A stretch of DNA of 64,000 bases from Candidatus Sulfotelmatobacter sp. GTDB taxonomy: Bacteria; Acidobacteriota; Terriglobia; Terriglobales; Acidobacteriaceae. Made by a program: the position numbers and the translations under genes. Numbering within the stretch: position 1 is the first letter of the stretch; each line of letters begins with the position of its first letter. The DNA lies in the NCBI GenBank assembly GCA_030041215.1, contig JASHOH010000058.1, forward strand, positions 1 through 64,000, given 5' to 3'. The notes under the pieces were generated by a model, which had not been told where the DNA came from, did no database searches, and was given only the letters and a program-made list of their open reading frames with translations. Below are positions 56,612-64,000 of the stretch, one piece after another.

Positions 56612-58468
56612 CTACTCCTTTACCCTCCGCTGATGCGTGCTGGGAATGCGCATATCTTCGCGATACTTCGCTACAGTACGGCGTGTGACTTGAATGCCTT
56701 GGGATTGCAAAATCCGGGTGAGCTGCTCGTCAGTAAGCGGGCGCGTGGGATCTTCTTCCTCAATCAGTTTTTTTACCCGGCGTTTCAGGATCAGCAGGGA
56801 AGTGTTGCTGCCTTCCGGCCCCTGCACACTCTCGCTGAAGAAATATCGCAGCTCGAATACTCCCTGCGGCGTGTGCACGTATTTGTTGGCCACGGCGCGG
56901 CTCACAGTGGAGGGATGCACACCGATTTCTTCGGCGACCTCTTTGATCATCATGGGCTTGAGATAGTCGATGCCCTTTTCCAGAAATTCATATTGCCGCG
57001 CGACGATCGAGTAGCAGACTTTGGTGATGGTCTGCTTGCGCTGCTCAATGTTCTTGATGAGCTGGATTGCGCTTTTGTAGCGCTCTTTGACGTAATCTCG
57101 TGTGTTTTTGTCGTTGCTGTCGCGGGCGAGCAGTCGCTTGTAGGCCGGGTTGAGACGAAGCTGCGGCAGATCATCGTCGTTCATGAGAACGAGCCATTCG
57201 TCTCCCTGCTTGACGAAGGCAACATCAGGTTCGATCAATCGCGGCTGAACTTTGTTGTATTGCAACCCCGGCCGTGGATCGAGCGTGTGGATATAGTCGA
57301 TGGCGTGCTGTACGGCGTCGACCGGGCGTCCGATGGCCTTGGCGATTTCCTTCAGTTGCTTGCCTTGCAGGGCTTTAAGATGCTGATCGACGATGGCGAC
57401 GGCATCGCTCAAGACCTGGGCGGTGCCGTTGCCGTTTGCGTGACCGTTCTTGTCGCCATGTTTGTGATGCGCGAGCTGCTGCTGGTGATAGCGCAACTGA
57501 CGCAATAGGCACTCCCGCAGGTCGCGGCAAGCGACGCCGGGGGGATCAAGCTGCCGAACCACTTCGAGAGCTTCTGCAAGATCGGCGGCGGTGAAGCTGG
57601 GTTTGTACGCGGCGTGTTGCGCGGGCGCAGTAGCAACGGCTACGGCCGCCGAGTTTCCGTTACGGGAAAAAGATGAGCTGAGGGTGGGTGGCGGAGTGCT
57701 GGCGGGTGATACGCCGCTGACCGAGTTCCCGGATTCCCCGACTGCAACAGTGCTTTCCATTCGTGAAGCGTCGTCTTTGCTCGGGACGACATTGTTTTGC
57801 GGCGACAGGCTGGCGGCGGCTTCCGCTGAAAGCGTTTCGGTCGCGGAAGCCTGATCTTTTCCCAGCCCCAACGCGGCCGCTTCGCTCACAATATTCTTCG
57901 CGGTGACCGCATCCGCTTCGGGCGCGGACGGCGGCGCGATGCCGAGAATCTCTTCGTCGCTCGCGATCAGGTACCCGTCTTCATTGAGATTTCCAATAAT
58001 CTCTTCGGCGGCCTCGCGCACCTCGCGGTGTAGGCTAAGGGAACCGAGTTGCCACAGCAAATGATCAGTAAGAGTGCTGGGCTTGGAAAGAAAATTCTCA
58101 AACGACGGCCGCTCGATTTCCTCCATCTCGCCGCGGGTGCGAAAGCCGGGGTCGAGATAGTCCTGAAAGAACGACCCGAAGTCGATCTCTTCAAAGGGGT
58201 CTTTTTTTTCGACGGCAGTGATGGGATTCTCTTCGGGCGTAGCCTGGGCGGCGCGCTCCCGGTCTTCTTCTTTCTTTCCAATTTCGTCGAGCAGCGGCAC
58301 GGAGTCGTCGAGCTCTTCGAGAACCGGGTTCTCGACCATCTCGGCATTGATCATGTCCTTGAGCTCAAGTTTGTTGAGCGCGAGGACCGACACCATCTGC
58401 ACGAGGCCCGGCGTCAGGATCTGCCGCTGGGATAGTTTGACGCTCAGTTTGTGCTGTAAGAGAACCAT
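56612..58468 (-). CDS. rpoN: RNA polymerase sigma-54 factor
   Basis: 618 residues, longer than the usual 430-500. Region I: LSVKLSQRQILTPGLVQM (Gln/Leu-rich). Region II is expanded by a Ser/Ala/Val-rich low-complexity stretch at about 195-285, absent from most sigma-54 proteins, followed by a second small insert with HHKHGD-like residues (QQLAHHKHGDKNGHANGNG). Region III: core-binding, HTH (VHPSTVSRAVANKY) and the RpoN box RRTVAKYRE near residue 600. It recognises -24/-12 promoters and needs AAA+ activators, none of which is in this window. The insertions are probably flexible linkers. Confidence 0.95.
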   Translation of the reverse strand: MVLLQHKLSVKLSQRQILTPGLVQMVSVLALNKLELKDMINAEMVENPVLEELDDSVPLLDEIGKKEEDRERAAQATPEENPITAVEKKDPFEEIDFGSFFQDYLDPGFRTRGEMEEIERPSFENFLSKPSTLTDHLLWQLGSLSLHREVREAAEEIIGNLNEDGYLIASDEEILGIAPPSAPEADAVTAKNIVSEAAALGLGKDQASATETLSAEAAASLSPQNNVVPSKDDASRMESTVAVGESGNSVSGVSPASTPPPTLSSSFSRNGNSAAVAVATAPAQHAAYKPSFTAADLAEALEVVRQLDPPGVACRDLRECLLRQLRYHQQQLAHHKHGDKNGHANGNGTAQVLSDAVAIVDQHLKALQGKQLKEIAKAIGRPVDAVQHAIDYIHTLDPRPGLQYNKVQPRLIEPDVAFVKQGDEWLVLMNDDDLPQLRLNPAYKRLLARDSNDKNTRDYVKERYKSAIQLIKNIEQRKQTITKVCYSIVARQYEFLEKGIDYLKPMMIKEVAEEIGVHPSTVSRAVANKYVHTPQGVFELRYFFSESVQGPEGSNTSLLILKRRVKKLIEEEDPTRPLTDEQLTRILQSQGIQVTRRTVAKYREDMRIPSTHQRRVKE

Positions 58469-58516
58469 GTTTTCGGAATCAAGATTTCTTTTCTCTATTC
58501 CAACTGGCCCGGTCGA

Positions 58517-58699
58517 TCATCGTGGTCGCTCGAGCCGATGTTCGTGCACCTCCACAACCCGCAACAGTCTCGCTGTGCCTTCGGCGACTTCAGTCACCAG
58601 TGTGCTTAGCTGGGCAATCTGTTTGTCATGCTTTTTTGTCCCGAGGGACAACAACTCCAGATTGTGAGGCAAAGCCTCAAGCCTTTTGTCAATCGTCAT
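58517..58699 (-). CDS. Small coiled-coil hypothetical protein
   Basis: 60 residues, between lptB and rpoN on the same strand. AAGGG lies about nine bases before ATG 58699. The peptide (MTIDKRLEALPHNLELLSLG, then STLVTEVAEGTARLLRVVEV) is helical with heptad-like spacing. Such short MTID-starting peptides are seen repeatedly near other genes of this phylum in my recollection, but I cannot confirm a family here. Role unknown. Confidence 0.55.
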   Translation of the reverse strand: MTIDKRLEALPHNLELLSLGTKKHDKQIAQLSTLVTEVAEGTARLLRVVEVHEHRLERPR

Positions 58700-58728
58700 T
58701 GCTGCTTACCCTTGTGGTCCCGCTTTTT

Positions 58729-59457
58729 TCACACTAGCGAAAAACTCTCTCCCAAATACACTCGCCTTACTTCCGGATCGGCCGCCAAAGCATTCGGCTG
58801 ACCGTGGCGGAAGATTCTGCCGTCATCGATGATGTAAGCGCGATCGGTCACTGATAACGTCTCGCGTACGTTGTGATCCGTGATCAACACTCCAATGCCG
58901 CTCGCCCGCAGACCACTGATGATCTTCTGCAAATCGAGAACGGCGATTGGGTCGATCCCGGAAAAAGGCTCGTCCAGCAAAATAAATGTCGGATTGATGC
59001 ACAGGCAGCGGGCAATCTCCACGCGCCGACGCTCTCCCCCAGACAACGCATAGCCACGGTTGTGGCGGATATGTTCGAGTCCCAGTTCGTCGATAAACCT
59101 TTCCATCTTCTCGCGGCGCTCGTGCCACGACATCTGCTGCACTTCAAGCACGGCGAGAATGTTCTCTTCCACCGTTAGCTTGCGAAACACCGAAGCTTCT
59201 TGCGGGAGATAGCTGATGCCATACTGCCGCGCCCGCAGGTACATGGGAACGTCAGTAATTTCCTGGTCGTCGTACAAAATGCGGCCAGTATCAGGGGGGA
59301 TCAGGCCAACAATCGTGTAAAAGGTGGTCGTCTTGCCGGCGCCGTTAGGGCCTAATAAACCAACAACTTCGCCCTGCTCCACGCGCAGGCTGACACCGTT
59401 TACAACCCGGCGGCCACGATAAGTCTTGCCAACTTCGTCGGTGGCCAAGGTACGCAT
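58729..59457 (-). CDS. lptB: LPS export ABC transporter ATP-binding protein
   Basis: 242 residues. Walker A GPNGAGKT at 36-43, signature [13 protein letters not shown], Walker [13 protein letters not shown]. LptB powers extraction of LPS from the inner membrane with LptF/G. Its ATG directly follows the stop codon of lptC/A (TAAATG), indicating translational coupling. rpoN follows after a small ORF; the same order occurs in proteobacteria. The presence of the gene supports a diderm envelope. Confidence 0.96.
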   Translation of the reverse strand: MRTLATDEVGKTYRGRRVVNGVSLRVEQGEVVGLLGPNGAGKTTTFYTIVGLIPPDTGRILYDDQEITDVPMYLRARQYGISYLPQEASVFRKLTVEENILAVLEVQQMSWHERREKMERFIDELGLEHIRHNRGYALSGGERRRVEIARCLCINPTFILLDEPFSGIDPIAVLDLQKIISGLRASGIGVLITDHNVRETLSVTDRAYIIDDGRIFRHGQPNALAADPEVRRVYLGESFSLV

Positions 59458-61875
59458 TTATCGTGCCATTCGCGTTTGAGTTACCACAGGAGTACTTGCT
59501 TTGCCCTCTACCAGCACCCTATCATCGGCCCTAAAGAAAGTCAACGAAACGCCCGTAATCTTGCCATGTTCGGCATCAAAAATGCTAGGCGGACCTCCCG
59601 TCAGGACGAATTTGTCGTCTGAGGCGGTGTAAACGAGCTGTTGACCCTGCGCCCGCCGATCAGGCTGTACGATCTGCACATTCCCCTGCGCGACCATATG
59701 ATCGATGCGGCCTGAACCAGCAACTTGTTGACCAGCGGAGGTTTGACTACGGGGCAAAAAGTAGACATCCATCGAATTAGCTGAAGCCGTAAAGTTGGAG
59801 CCCTTAGCGGTCACGCCTCCTTCATACTGAGCCTTGCGCTCGGCATCGGCGTAAGTGAGCCGAGCGGAAGTGATTGTAATTGGGCTGTCGCCCGCATTTT
59901 CCTCAGATTTTGCACTCGCTTTTCCTTCTTTTCTGGATGAAGTCTTGCTTGGGAGCATCTGCGCAGAAGATGTGTTTTGGTGATCCGGTTTTCCCTGTAC
60001 TACAACCGTGGAAACCGGTTTCGCAGCCGTGCCTTGCGCCACCAGCAAGCGATGGTCGCGGTCGAACTGAATCGAGGGCGCCTCGATGATGTTCGCGTCC
60101 TGCCACAAGCGAGCATTGCCCGTATAAGTCGCAATTGCCGGTGAATTGCGCGCGACCATGCTCGTCGCAGTGACGTGAATCGGCGAAGAGGAAGCAAGCA
60201 GCGCTCCGTTCGGCTGCTCCTTCACGTCGTTGTAAGTGCTCTTGACGTTGCCGTCAGCAAATGCGTCATCCGTGTTCCGATTGATTCGGATGATCGTCGC
60301 AGTGGTCACCATGCTGCCCTCAGAAACTCGCGGATTTCCGGTCAGCACCAGAACACGATCAGCAGGAGTGTACGTTGCTTTTTCGGCCCAGCCCTGCGTG
60401 CGTTTTTCGGCAGGCTGATTGTCCGTGTACGCAACATTGCCCTGCTGCACGATAGAAGAAATTCCGCCTTGCGGCAGGAAGCTGGCGTCGAGCATGTGGC
60501 TGGTACTGACACGGTCGGGAACGCCGGGCATTGTGTTCACGATCTTGGCGTCGGGTGCTCCGTGGACCGACGTGAGCCGGCTGGAACCGTCGGTGTTCTT
60601 CGCAAATTTGGCTTCGAAGCTGCCAGCAGTAATAACAGTGCGCTGCTCAGGCGTCCCCGATTTCGCATTTTCAGTTTGTGCCGGGGAGATCATAATCTGC
60701 GCCGCGCCCGACGTAATGGCGTGATCGAGATGGCGGCCCTCCGCCACGAAAAAGTCAATGACCGGCGCAGTAATGTCGAAATCCTGTGGAGCTGGCGCCG
60801 TAGCTGCGTTGCCGACATTCTCAAATGTTGTTTGGGCAGCGTGTTGCGCCAATCGAACCCCATCCATAGCGTGAATTTTCTCGAGCAGATTCTCGCCCAC
60901 GAAATCGAGAACGGCACGGCCTGCCTCCGCCTGCATTGGCTGTAATCCGCGCCGTTCCACGTGGATATTCCCCGTAAGAGTGGCCGTACGCAGCAAATTT
61001 CGGCTGCCGGTAAGCAGCATCTCGCCTTCATCGGCGCGTGCGCGAAGCTGCTCTGGATTCTGTTCTGCGGTTTCGGCGGTCACGTCTCCCTTTGCCAATA
61101 CGCGCTGCACATTGTTATCGGGTCCAAGGAAAAACGTCGCTTCTTCGGCCTGCACCGTTCCCGCCGCGCGTTCCAGCCGAGGATAATCGAGAACGATTAC
61201 TCGCGGTTCCCGGGTGACCACGCCGTGCGTAGCGTAAATGGCGGATTGATCCCGTCCGCTAATGATTATGTGCAGGTCTGAAATGAGCGTGAGCGTATTG
61301 CTCTTGGCCGCGTATCGCACGCCCACGGCCCATCCGCTGGCCTGCGGCATGCGGAAATCTACCCGCGATTTAGTGAAAGCATCGCCGCTGTTCTGATTGA
61401 AGACCAGGTCGCGCGTTTTGAGGTGAATCGGGTTCTTCAGTTCTTTCGGCGTGCCCTGGTCCGGCCCGGTGAGACCTGCGGGATTCGCTTCGAGATCAAT
61501 CTGCACTTCCCCTTCGCCGGTAACATTGCCCGACTTCTTGTCGTAGGAAAAGTCTTCACCGTAAACCTGGTCGAAGCGGGTGGAGTCCCGGCCGTAGAGA
61601 ATAATGTTGACATTGTGCAGCTCGGCGCTGCCATCGAGTTCGAATTGTTTGACGCTGCCCGCTTGCACTCTGAATAAGGTGCGCTTGCCGTCAGACTTGG
61701 AGAACTCGAATCCGGAGGCGGTTTGCTTGATGTTGACGCCCAGCTTGTTGGGCACTTCTTTAAACACATTGCGCTCGCGCTGCCGGGCGTAGAAGTACAT
61801 TCCGGCGATGGTCGCTATAAAGAGCAGGGCGATCGCGGCCAGCCAGCGACGAAGGTGGTAGACGGGCAGGGGCAT
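59458..61875 (-). CDS. LptC-plus-OstA (LptA-like) fusion protein for LPS transport
   Basis: 805 residues, far larger than either LptC (about 190) or LptA (about 185). The N-terminal membrane anchor (RRWLAAIALLFIATIAGMYF) and the next ~180 residues look like LptC (ELDGSAELHNVNIILYGRDS, YDKKSGNVTGEGEVQIDL). Several OstA-type repeats follow: RAAGTVQAEEATFFLGPDNN, KATYTPADRVLVLTGNPRV, EAPSIQFDRDHRLLVAQGTA and SGRIDHMVAQGNVQIV. Each OstA/LptA unit forms beta-jellyroll slabs, so several in one chain could itself form the bridge to the outer membrane. The chain is encoded just upstream of lptB. It is inferred that it replaces separate LptC and LptA. Confidence 0.87.
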   Translation of the reverse strand: MPLPVYHLRRWLAAIALLFIATIAGMYFYARQRERNVFKEVPNKLGVNIKQTASGFEFSKSDGKRTLFRVQAGSVKQFELDGSAELHNVNIILYGRDSTRFDQVYGEDFSYDKKSGNVTGEGEVQIDLEANPAGLTGPDQGTPKELKNPIHLKTRDLVFNQNSGDAFTKSRVDFRMPQASGWAVGVRYAAKSNTLTLISDLHIIISGRDQSAIYATHGVVTREPRVIVLDYPRLERAAGTVQAEEATFFLGPDNNVQRVLAKGDVTAETAEQNPEQLRARADEGEMLLTGSRNLLRTATLTGNIHVERRGLQPMQAEAGRAVLDFVGENLLEKIHAMDGVRLAQHAAQTTFENVGNAATAPAPQDFDITAPVIDFFVAEGRHLDHAITSGAAQIMISPAQTENAKSGTPEQRTVITAGSFEAKFAKNTDGSSRLTSVHGAPDAKIVNTMPGVPDRVSTSHMLDASFLPQGGISSIVQQGNVAYTDNQPAEKRTQGWAEKATYTPADRVLVLTGNPRVSEGSMVTTATIIRINRNTDDAFADGNVKSTYNDVKEQPNGALLASSSPIHVTATSMVARNSPAIATYTGNARLWQDANIIEAPSIQFDRDHRLLVAQGTAAKPVSTVVVQGKPDHQNTSSAQMLPSKTSSRKEGKASAKSEENAGDSPITITSARLTYADAERKAQYEGGVTAKGSNFTASANSMDVYFLPRSQTSAGQQVAGSGRIDHMVAQGNVQIVQPDRRAQGQQLVYTASDDKFVLTGGPPSIFDAEHGKITGVSLTFFRADDRVLVEGKASTPVVTQTRMAR

Positions 61876-61921
61876 TACAAATCGAGTCTAATGCAAAACA
61901 GAAGCTACGCGACAATCTGCT

Positions 61922-62569
61922 CTAGGCTTGCATCTTCAGCTGTTCCCAGACCCGCGCAACCTGCTCTCGCGTCTGGCCCATGGTGCCTGAATTGTCGATC
62001 ACATAATCAGCAGCTTCGATCTTTTCTGCGTCAGGCAGTTGCGCGGCCATGCGGCGGGAAACTTCGTTTCTGGCCGTCTCAAGATCGATTTTTTGGCGGG
62101 CAGCGAAGCGGGCCACGCGCTGCTCGTTGGTGCAGGTGACGACGATCAGGCGGTCGAAGCGTTTGGCTGCGCCTGCCTCAACAATGAGCGCTGCCTCGAC
62201 GATCGCTATTGCGTGCGGATCCTGGCGGCCGGTTTCCTCCATCCACTCTTCCTGTGCGCGGATGACGGCAGGATGGACAATGCGATTTAGTTCCTGCACG
62301 CGCTTTACGGCATCGGTGCCGGAGGATCCGGCAGATTGTGGAGCGCCAAATGCCAGTTCGGCGAGCTTGGCGCGGTTGATACTAAGGTCGCGATTGAGAA
62401 TGTCGCGGCCGAAGTGTCGCACGACTTCGTTGTAAACCGGTCGGCCGGGCAGCATGAGATCGTGAGCGATCCGGTCGGCTTGCACCAGGTGGGCGCCGAG
62501 TGAGACGAACATCTCTCCGACTACGGTCTTTCCACAGGCGATGCCTCCGGTCAGGCCGACCTTCAGCAT
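61922..62569 (-). CDS. coaE: Dephospho-CoA kinase
   Basis: 215 residues. Last step of CoA synthesis: phosphorylation of the 3'-OH of dephospho-CoA. Walker A GGIACGKT at 8-15 (usually GGIGSGKS), DADxIAH-type segment QADRIAHDLMLPG, and the lid/CoA segment EAALIVEAGAAKRFDRLIVV with CTNEQRVARFAAR. All family landmarks are present. The gene is in the leftward folD - coaE - lptC/A order, 46 bases from lptC/A. Confidence 0.95.
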   Translation of the reverse strand: MLKVGLTGGIACGKTVVGEMFVSLGAHLVQADRIAHDLMLPGRPVYNEVVRHFGRDILNRDLSINRAKLAELAFGAPQSAGSSGTDAVKRVQELNRIVHPAVIRAQEEWMEETGRQDPHAIAIVEAALIVEAGAAKRFDRLIVVTCTNEQRVARFAARQKIDLETARNEVSRRMAAQLPDAEKIEAADYVIDNSGTMGQTREQVARVWEQLKMQA

Positions 62570-62597
62570 GCCACCTCCTCCGGCGAAAGGTCTTTTA

Positions 62598-62671
62598 CCA
62601 CGGAGTCACAGAGACACAGAGAAGACCATTTTCTTCGGTTTTTGTTTCTCTGTGACTCTGTGCCTCTGTGG
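62598..62671. repeat. Inverted repeat between coaE and folD (25-base arms)
   Basis: Arms 62598-62622 and 62647-62671 are inverses at 22 of 25 positions around a 24-base loop, with GTCACAGAGACACAGAGA and TCTCTGTGACTCTGTG. A fragment of the same family (ACCACAAAGACACAGAGG) is at about 4472. No T run follows on either side. Confidence 0.8.
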
Positions 62672-62681
62672 TGGGCCGGTT

Positions 62682-63623
62682 TCATCGATTGCTAAGTTCC
62701 GGTGTTAGCATGCCCCGTCGCATCTTCGCCGCTTTCACAGTGTTGTACATCAGCATCGCGATTGTCAGCGGGCCTACGCCGCCGGGAACGGGCGTGATTG
62801 CTCCTGCTACTTCGCTGACCTCGGGATGCACATCGCCGACAAGTACGGATCCCTTGGCGCGAAACGTTTCTTCGCGTTTTGCGTTTCCTGCGAACAGGCG
62901 TTGAAATTCAGCAGGATCGGAAACTCGATTGATTCCTACATCGATGACCGTAGCCCCGGGCTTGACGAAGTCGCGCGTGATCATACCCGCGCGCCCAATA
63001 GCGGCCACCAGGATGTCAGCCCGCTGACACACCGCAGGCAAATCGCGCGTTTTCGAGTGACAAACTGTTACGGTTGCATTCGCGTTCAACAGCAGCATGG
63101 CGACAGGCTTGCCTACGATGTCGCTGCGGCCAACAACCACAGCTTCCTGGCCGGCGATTGGAATATGGCTGCGCCTGAGGATTTCCATTACTCCTTCGGG
63201 AGTGCAGGGCACGAGGCCGGGCCGCTGCGTCGACAGCAACCCGACGTTGATGGGATGAAAGCCGTCCACGTCTTTCGCAGGGTCGACGGCCATAAGTACC
63301 CTCTTTGAGTCAACCTGGGTCGGCAGCGGCAACTGCACCAGAATTCCGTCGATGTCATCGCGCCGGTTTAAGTCTTCAATCAGAGCGAGCAGTTCGGCGG
63401 TGGTGGCTGATTCTGCCGGTGTCCGTTGCTCGCTGTAGATGCCAACTTCCTCGCTAGCTTTGACTTTGCCGCGTACGTAAACTTCGGAGGCGGGTTTGTG
63501 CCCGACGAGAACAACAGCAAGGCCGGGACGCCTGCCGGCTGATGTCATCGCCTTCACTTCGGCGGCGACCTCCTTGCGAACGTCAGCGGCGATTTTGTTT
63601 CCGTCGAGGAGTCGGGCGGGCAT
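62682..63623 (-). CDS. folD: Methylenetetrahydrofolate dehydrogenase / cyclohydrolase
   Basis: 313 residues from ATG 63623 (ATG 63638 also in frame). Bifunctional C1-folate enzyme. Catalytic YVRGKVKASEEVGI (Tyr, Lys), VQLPLP, the NADP segment VVVGRSDIVGKPVAMLLL, and the C-terminal PVPGGVGPLTIAMLMYNT are intact. The length is slightly above the 285-300 norm because of an extra segment SDPAEFQRLFAGNAKREETF. It is the first gene of the leftward cluster and divergent from the Trm112-like gene. Confidence 0.96.
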   Translation of the reverse strand: MPARLLDGNKIAADVRKEVAAEVKAMTSAGRRPGLAVVLVGHKPASEVYVRGKVKASEEVGIYSEQRTPAESATTAELLALIEDLNRRDDIDGILVQLPLPTQVDSKRVLMAVDPAKDVDGFHPINVGLLSTQRPGLVPCTPEGVMEILRRSHIPIAGQEAVVVGRSDIVGKPVAMLLLNANATVTVCHSKTRDLPAVCQRADILVAAIGRAGMITRDFVKPGATVIDVGINRVSDPAEFQRLFAGNAKREETFRAKGSVLVGDVHPEVSEVAGAITPVPGGVGPLTIAMLMYNTVKAAKMRRGMLTPELSNR

Positions 63624-63826
63624 TATGGCTTCGAACATCAAATATTACACCGCCGGCAAATGCCTGTGAGAGGCGGCCACGAATTCGACCCATTTTTCCA
63701 TTGCCGGCTTCCAATCGCTTATTGAATCTACGTTCGTGCCAATTCGGGCACTTGGCAATTGGAAATCGGCATTTTTTCCTGCATCCGTATTCTTTGTTGA
63801 GGGCCACGCTGGCGTACAATGCTGGC

Positions 63827-63994
63827 ATGATCGCCAAAGACTTACTGGACATCCTGGTCTGCCCGGCCTGCAAGCAGACGCTGGAATACCGGCAGAATCC
63901 TGAGAGCCTGAAGTGCACGCAGTGCCACCGCGTATATGCCGTGAAAGACGACATTCCTATCATGCTGGTAGACGAGGCAAAGATCGAGCCGTAA
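63827..63994 (+). CDS. Trm112/UPF0434-family small zinc protein
   Basis: 55 residues. MIAKDLLDILVCPACKQTLE, with CxxC pairs CPAC and CTQC, then DDIPIMLVDEA, the classic YcaR/Trm112 pattern. Eukaryotic and archaeal Trm112 activate methyltransferases; bacterial roles are less clear. ATG 63827 is chosen by homology; no strong ribosome site was seen. It ends six bases before the window edge. Confidence 0.92.
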   Translation: MIAKDLLDILVCPACKQTLEYRQNPESLKCTQCHRVYAVKDDIPIMLVDEAKIEP

Positions 63995-64000
63995 TCCGGT

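Noticed and set aside
56144-57508. Plus-strand ORF of 454 codons
   Set aside because: Antisense to rpoN and hpf; no ribosome site or motif.
62598-62671. Intrinsic terminator for folD
   Set aside because: The arms pair well but no T run follows on either strand, and a fragment of the same repeat occurs near 4472, so it is treated as a dispersed repeat.

Overview
This 64 kb window looks like chromosomal DNA of a Gram-negative soil acidobacterium (Acidobacteriota, probably the Terriglobia/Koribacter side). The signs are a VWFA-related protein of the acidobacterial type (14.1-15.3 kb), a Pkn-type Ser/Thr kinase with a TolB/PD40 propeller (46.2-49.0 kb), an LPS-export locus (lptB, LptC/OstA), outer-membrane barrel proteins and a large load of dispersed palindromic repeats in moderately high GC DNA. 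The assignment is inferred from family content; no rRNA or tRNA gene is present to confirm it.

Layout. 0-5.7 kb: the start of a leftward autotransporter-like repeat protein, a divergent TPR lipoprotein, an MglA-type polarity GTPase and a zinc alcohol dehydrogenase. 5.7-12 kb: a repeat-rich region around uvrA, a CPBP membrane protease and a DinB protein. It includes a REP-associated tyrosine transposase (RAYT) gene bounded by 34-bp inverted REP copies, and more REP copies lie nearby. 12-24 kb: an S55/SpoIVB-type protease, the VWA protein, a DUF2252 protein, a LysM/DUF4015 glycosidase-like protein, an AAA+ ATPase, a winged-helix protein, and thrC behind a complete promoter, SAM-I riboswitch and terminator. 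24-37 kb: S10 peptidase, then (leftward) arginase, alpha/beta hydrolase and ddl, then asnS, a sugar isomerase-like protein, gamma-glutamyltransferase, aldo/keto reductase, an HtrA protease and a broken DinB gene. 37-52 kb: mfd, a DDAH-like hydrolase, a porin, hemL, the kinase, and a cytochrome c/PQQ-dehydrogenase pair. 52-64 kb: a beta-barrel protein, an S9 peptidase with a C-terminal extension, then the leftward cluster folD, coaE, lptC/A, lptB, small ORF, rpoN, hpf, and a Trm112-like gene at the right edge.

Functional links. The cytochrome c and PQQ dehydrogenase overlap by four bases and probably form one periplasmic alcohol-oxidation chain. The lptC/A-lptB-rpoN-hpf order is the classic envelope/sigma-54 neighbourhood. 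thrC is under SAM control at the threonine/methionine branch.

Most unusual: several repeat families have entered genes as well as spacers, contributing in-frame residues to a glycosidase-like protein and to a PQQ dehydrogenase leader and supplying the stop codon of the CPBP protease. A short module sits in the loops of two different palindromes. Three genes (RAYT, S10 peptidase, second DinB) carry single-base frameshifts at short A or T runs, so either gene decay or assembly error must be considered.
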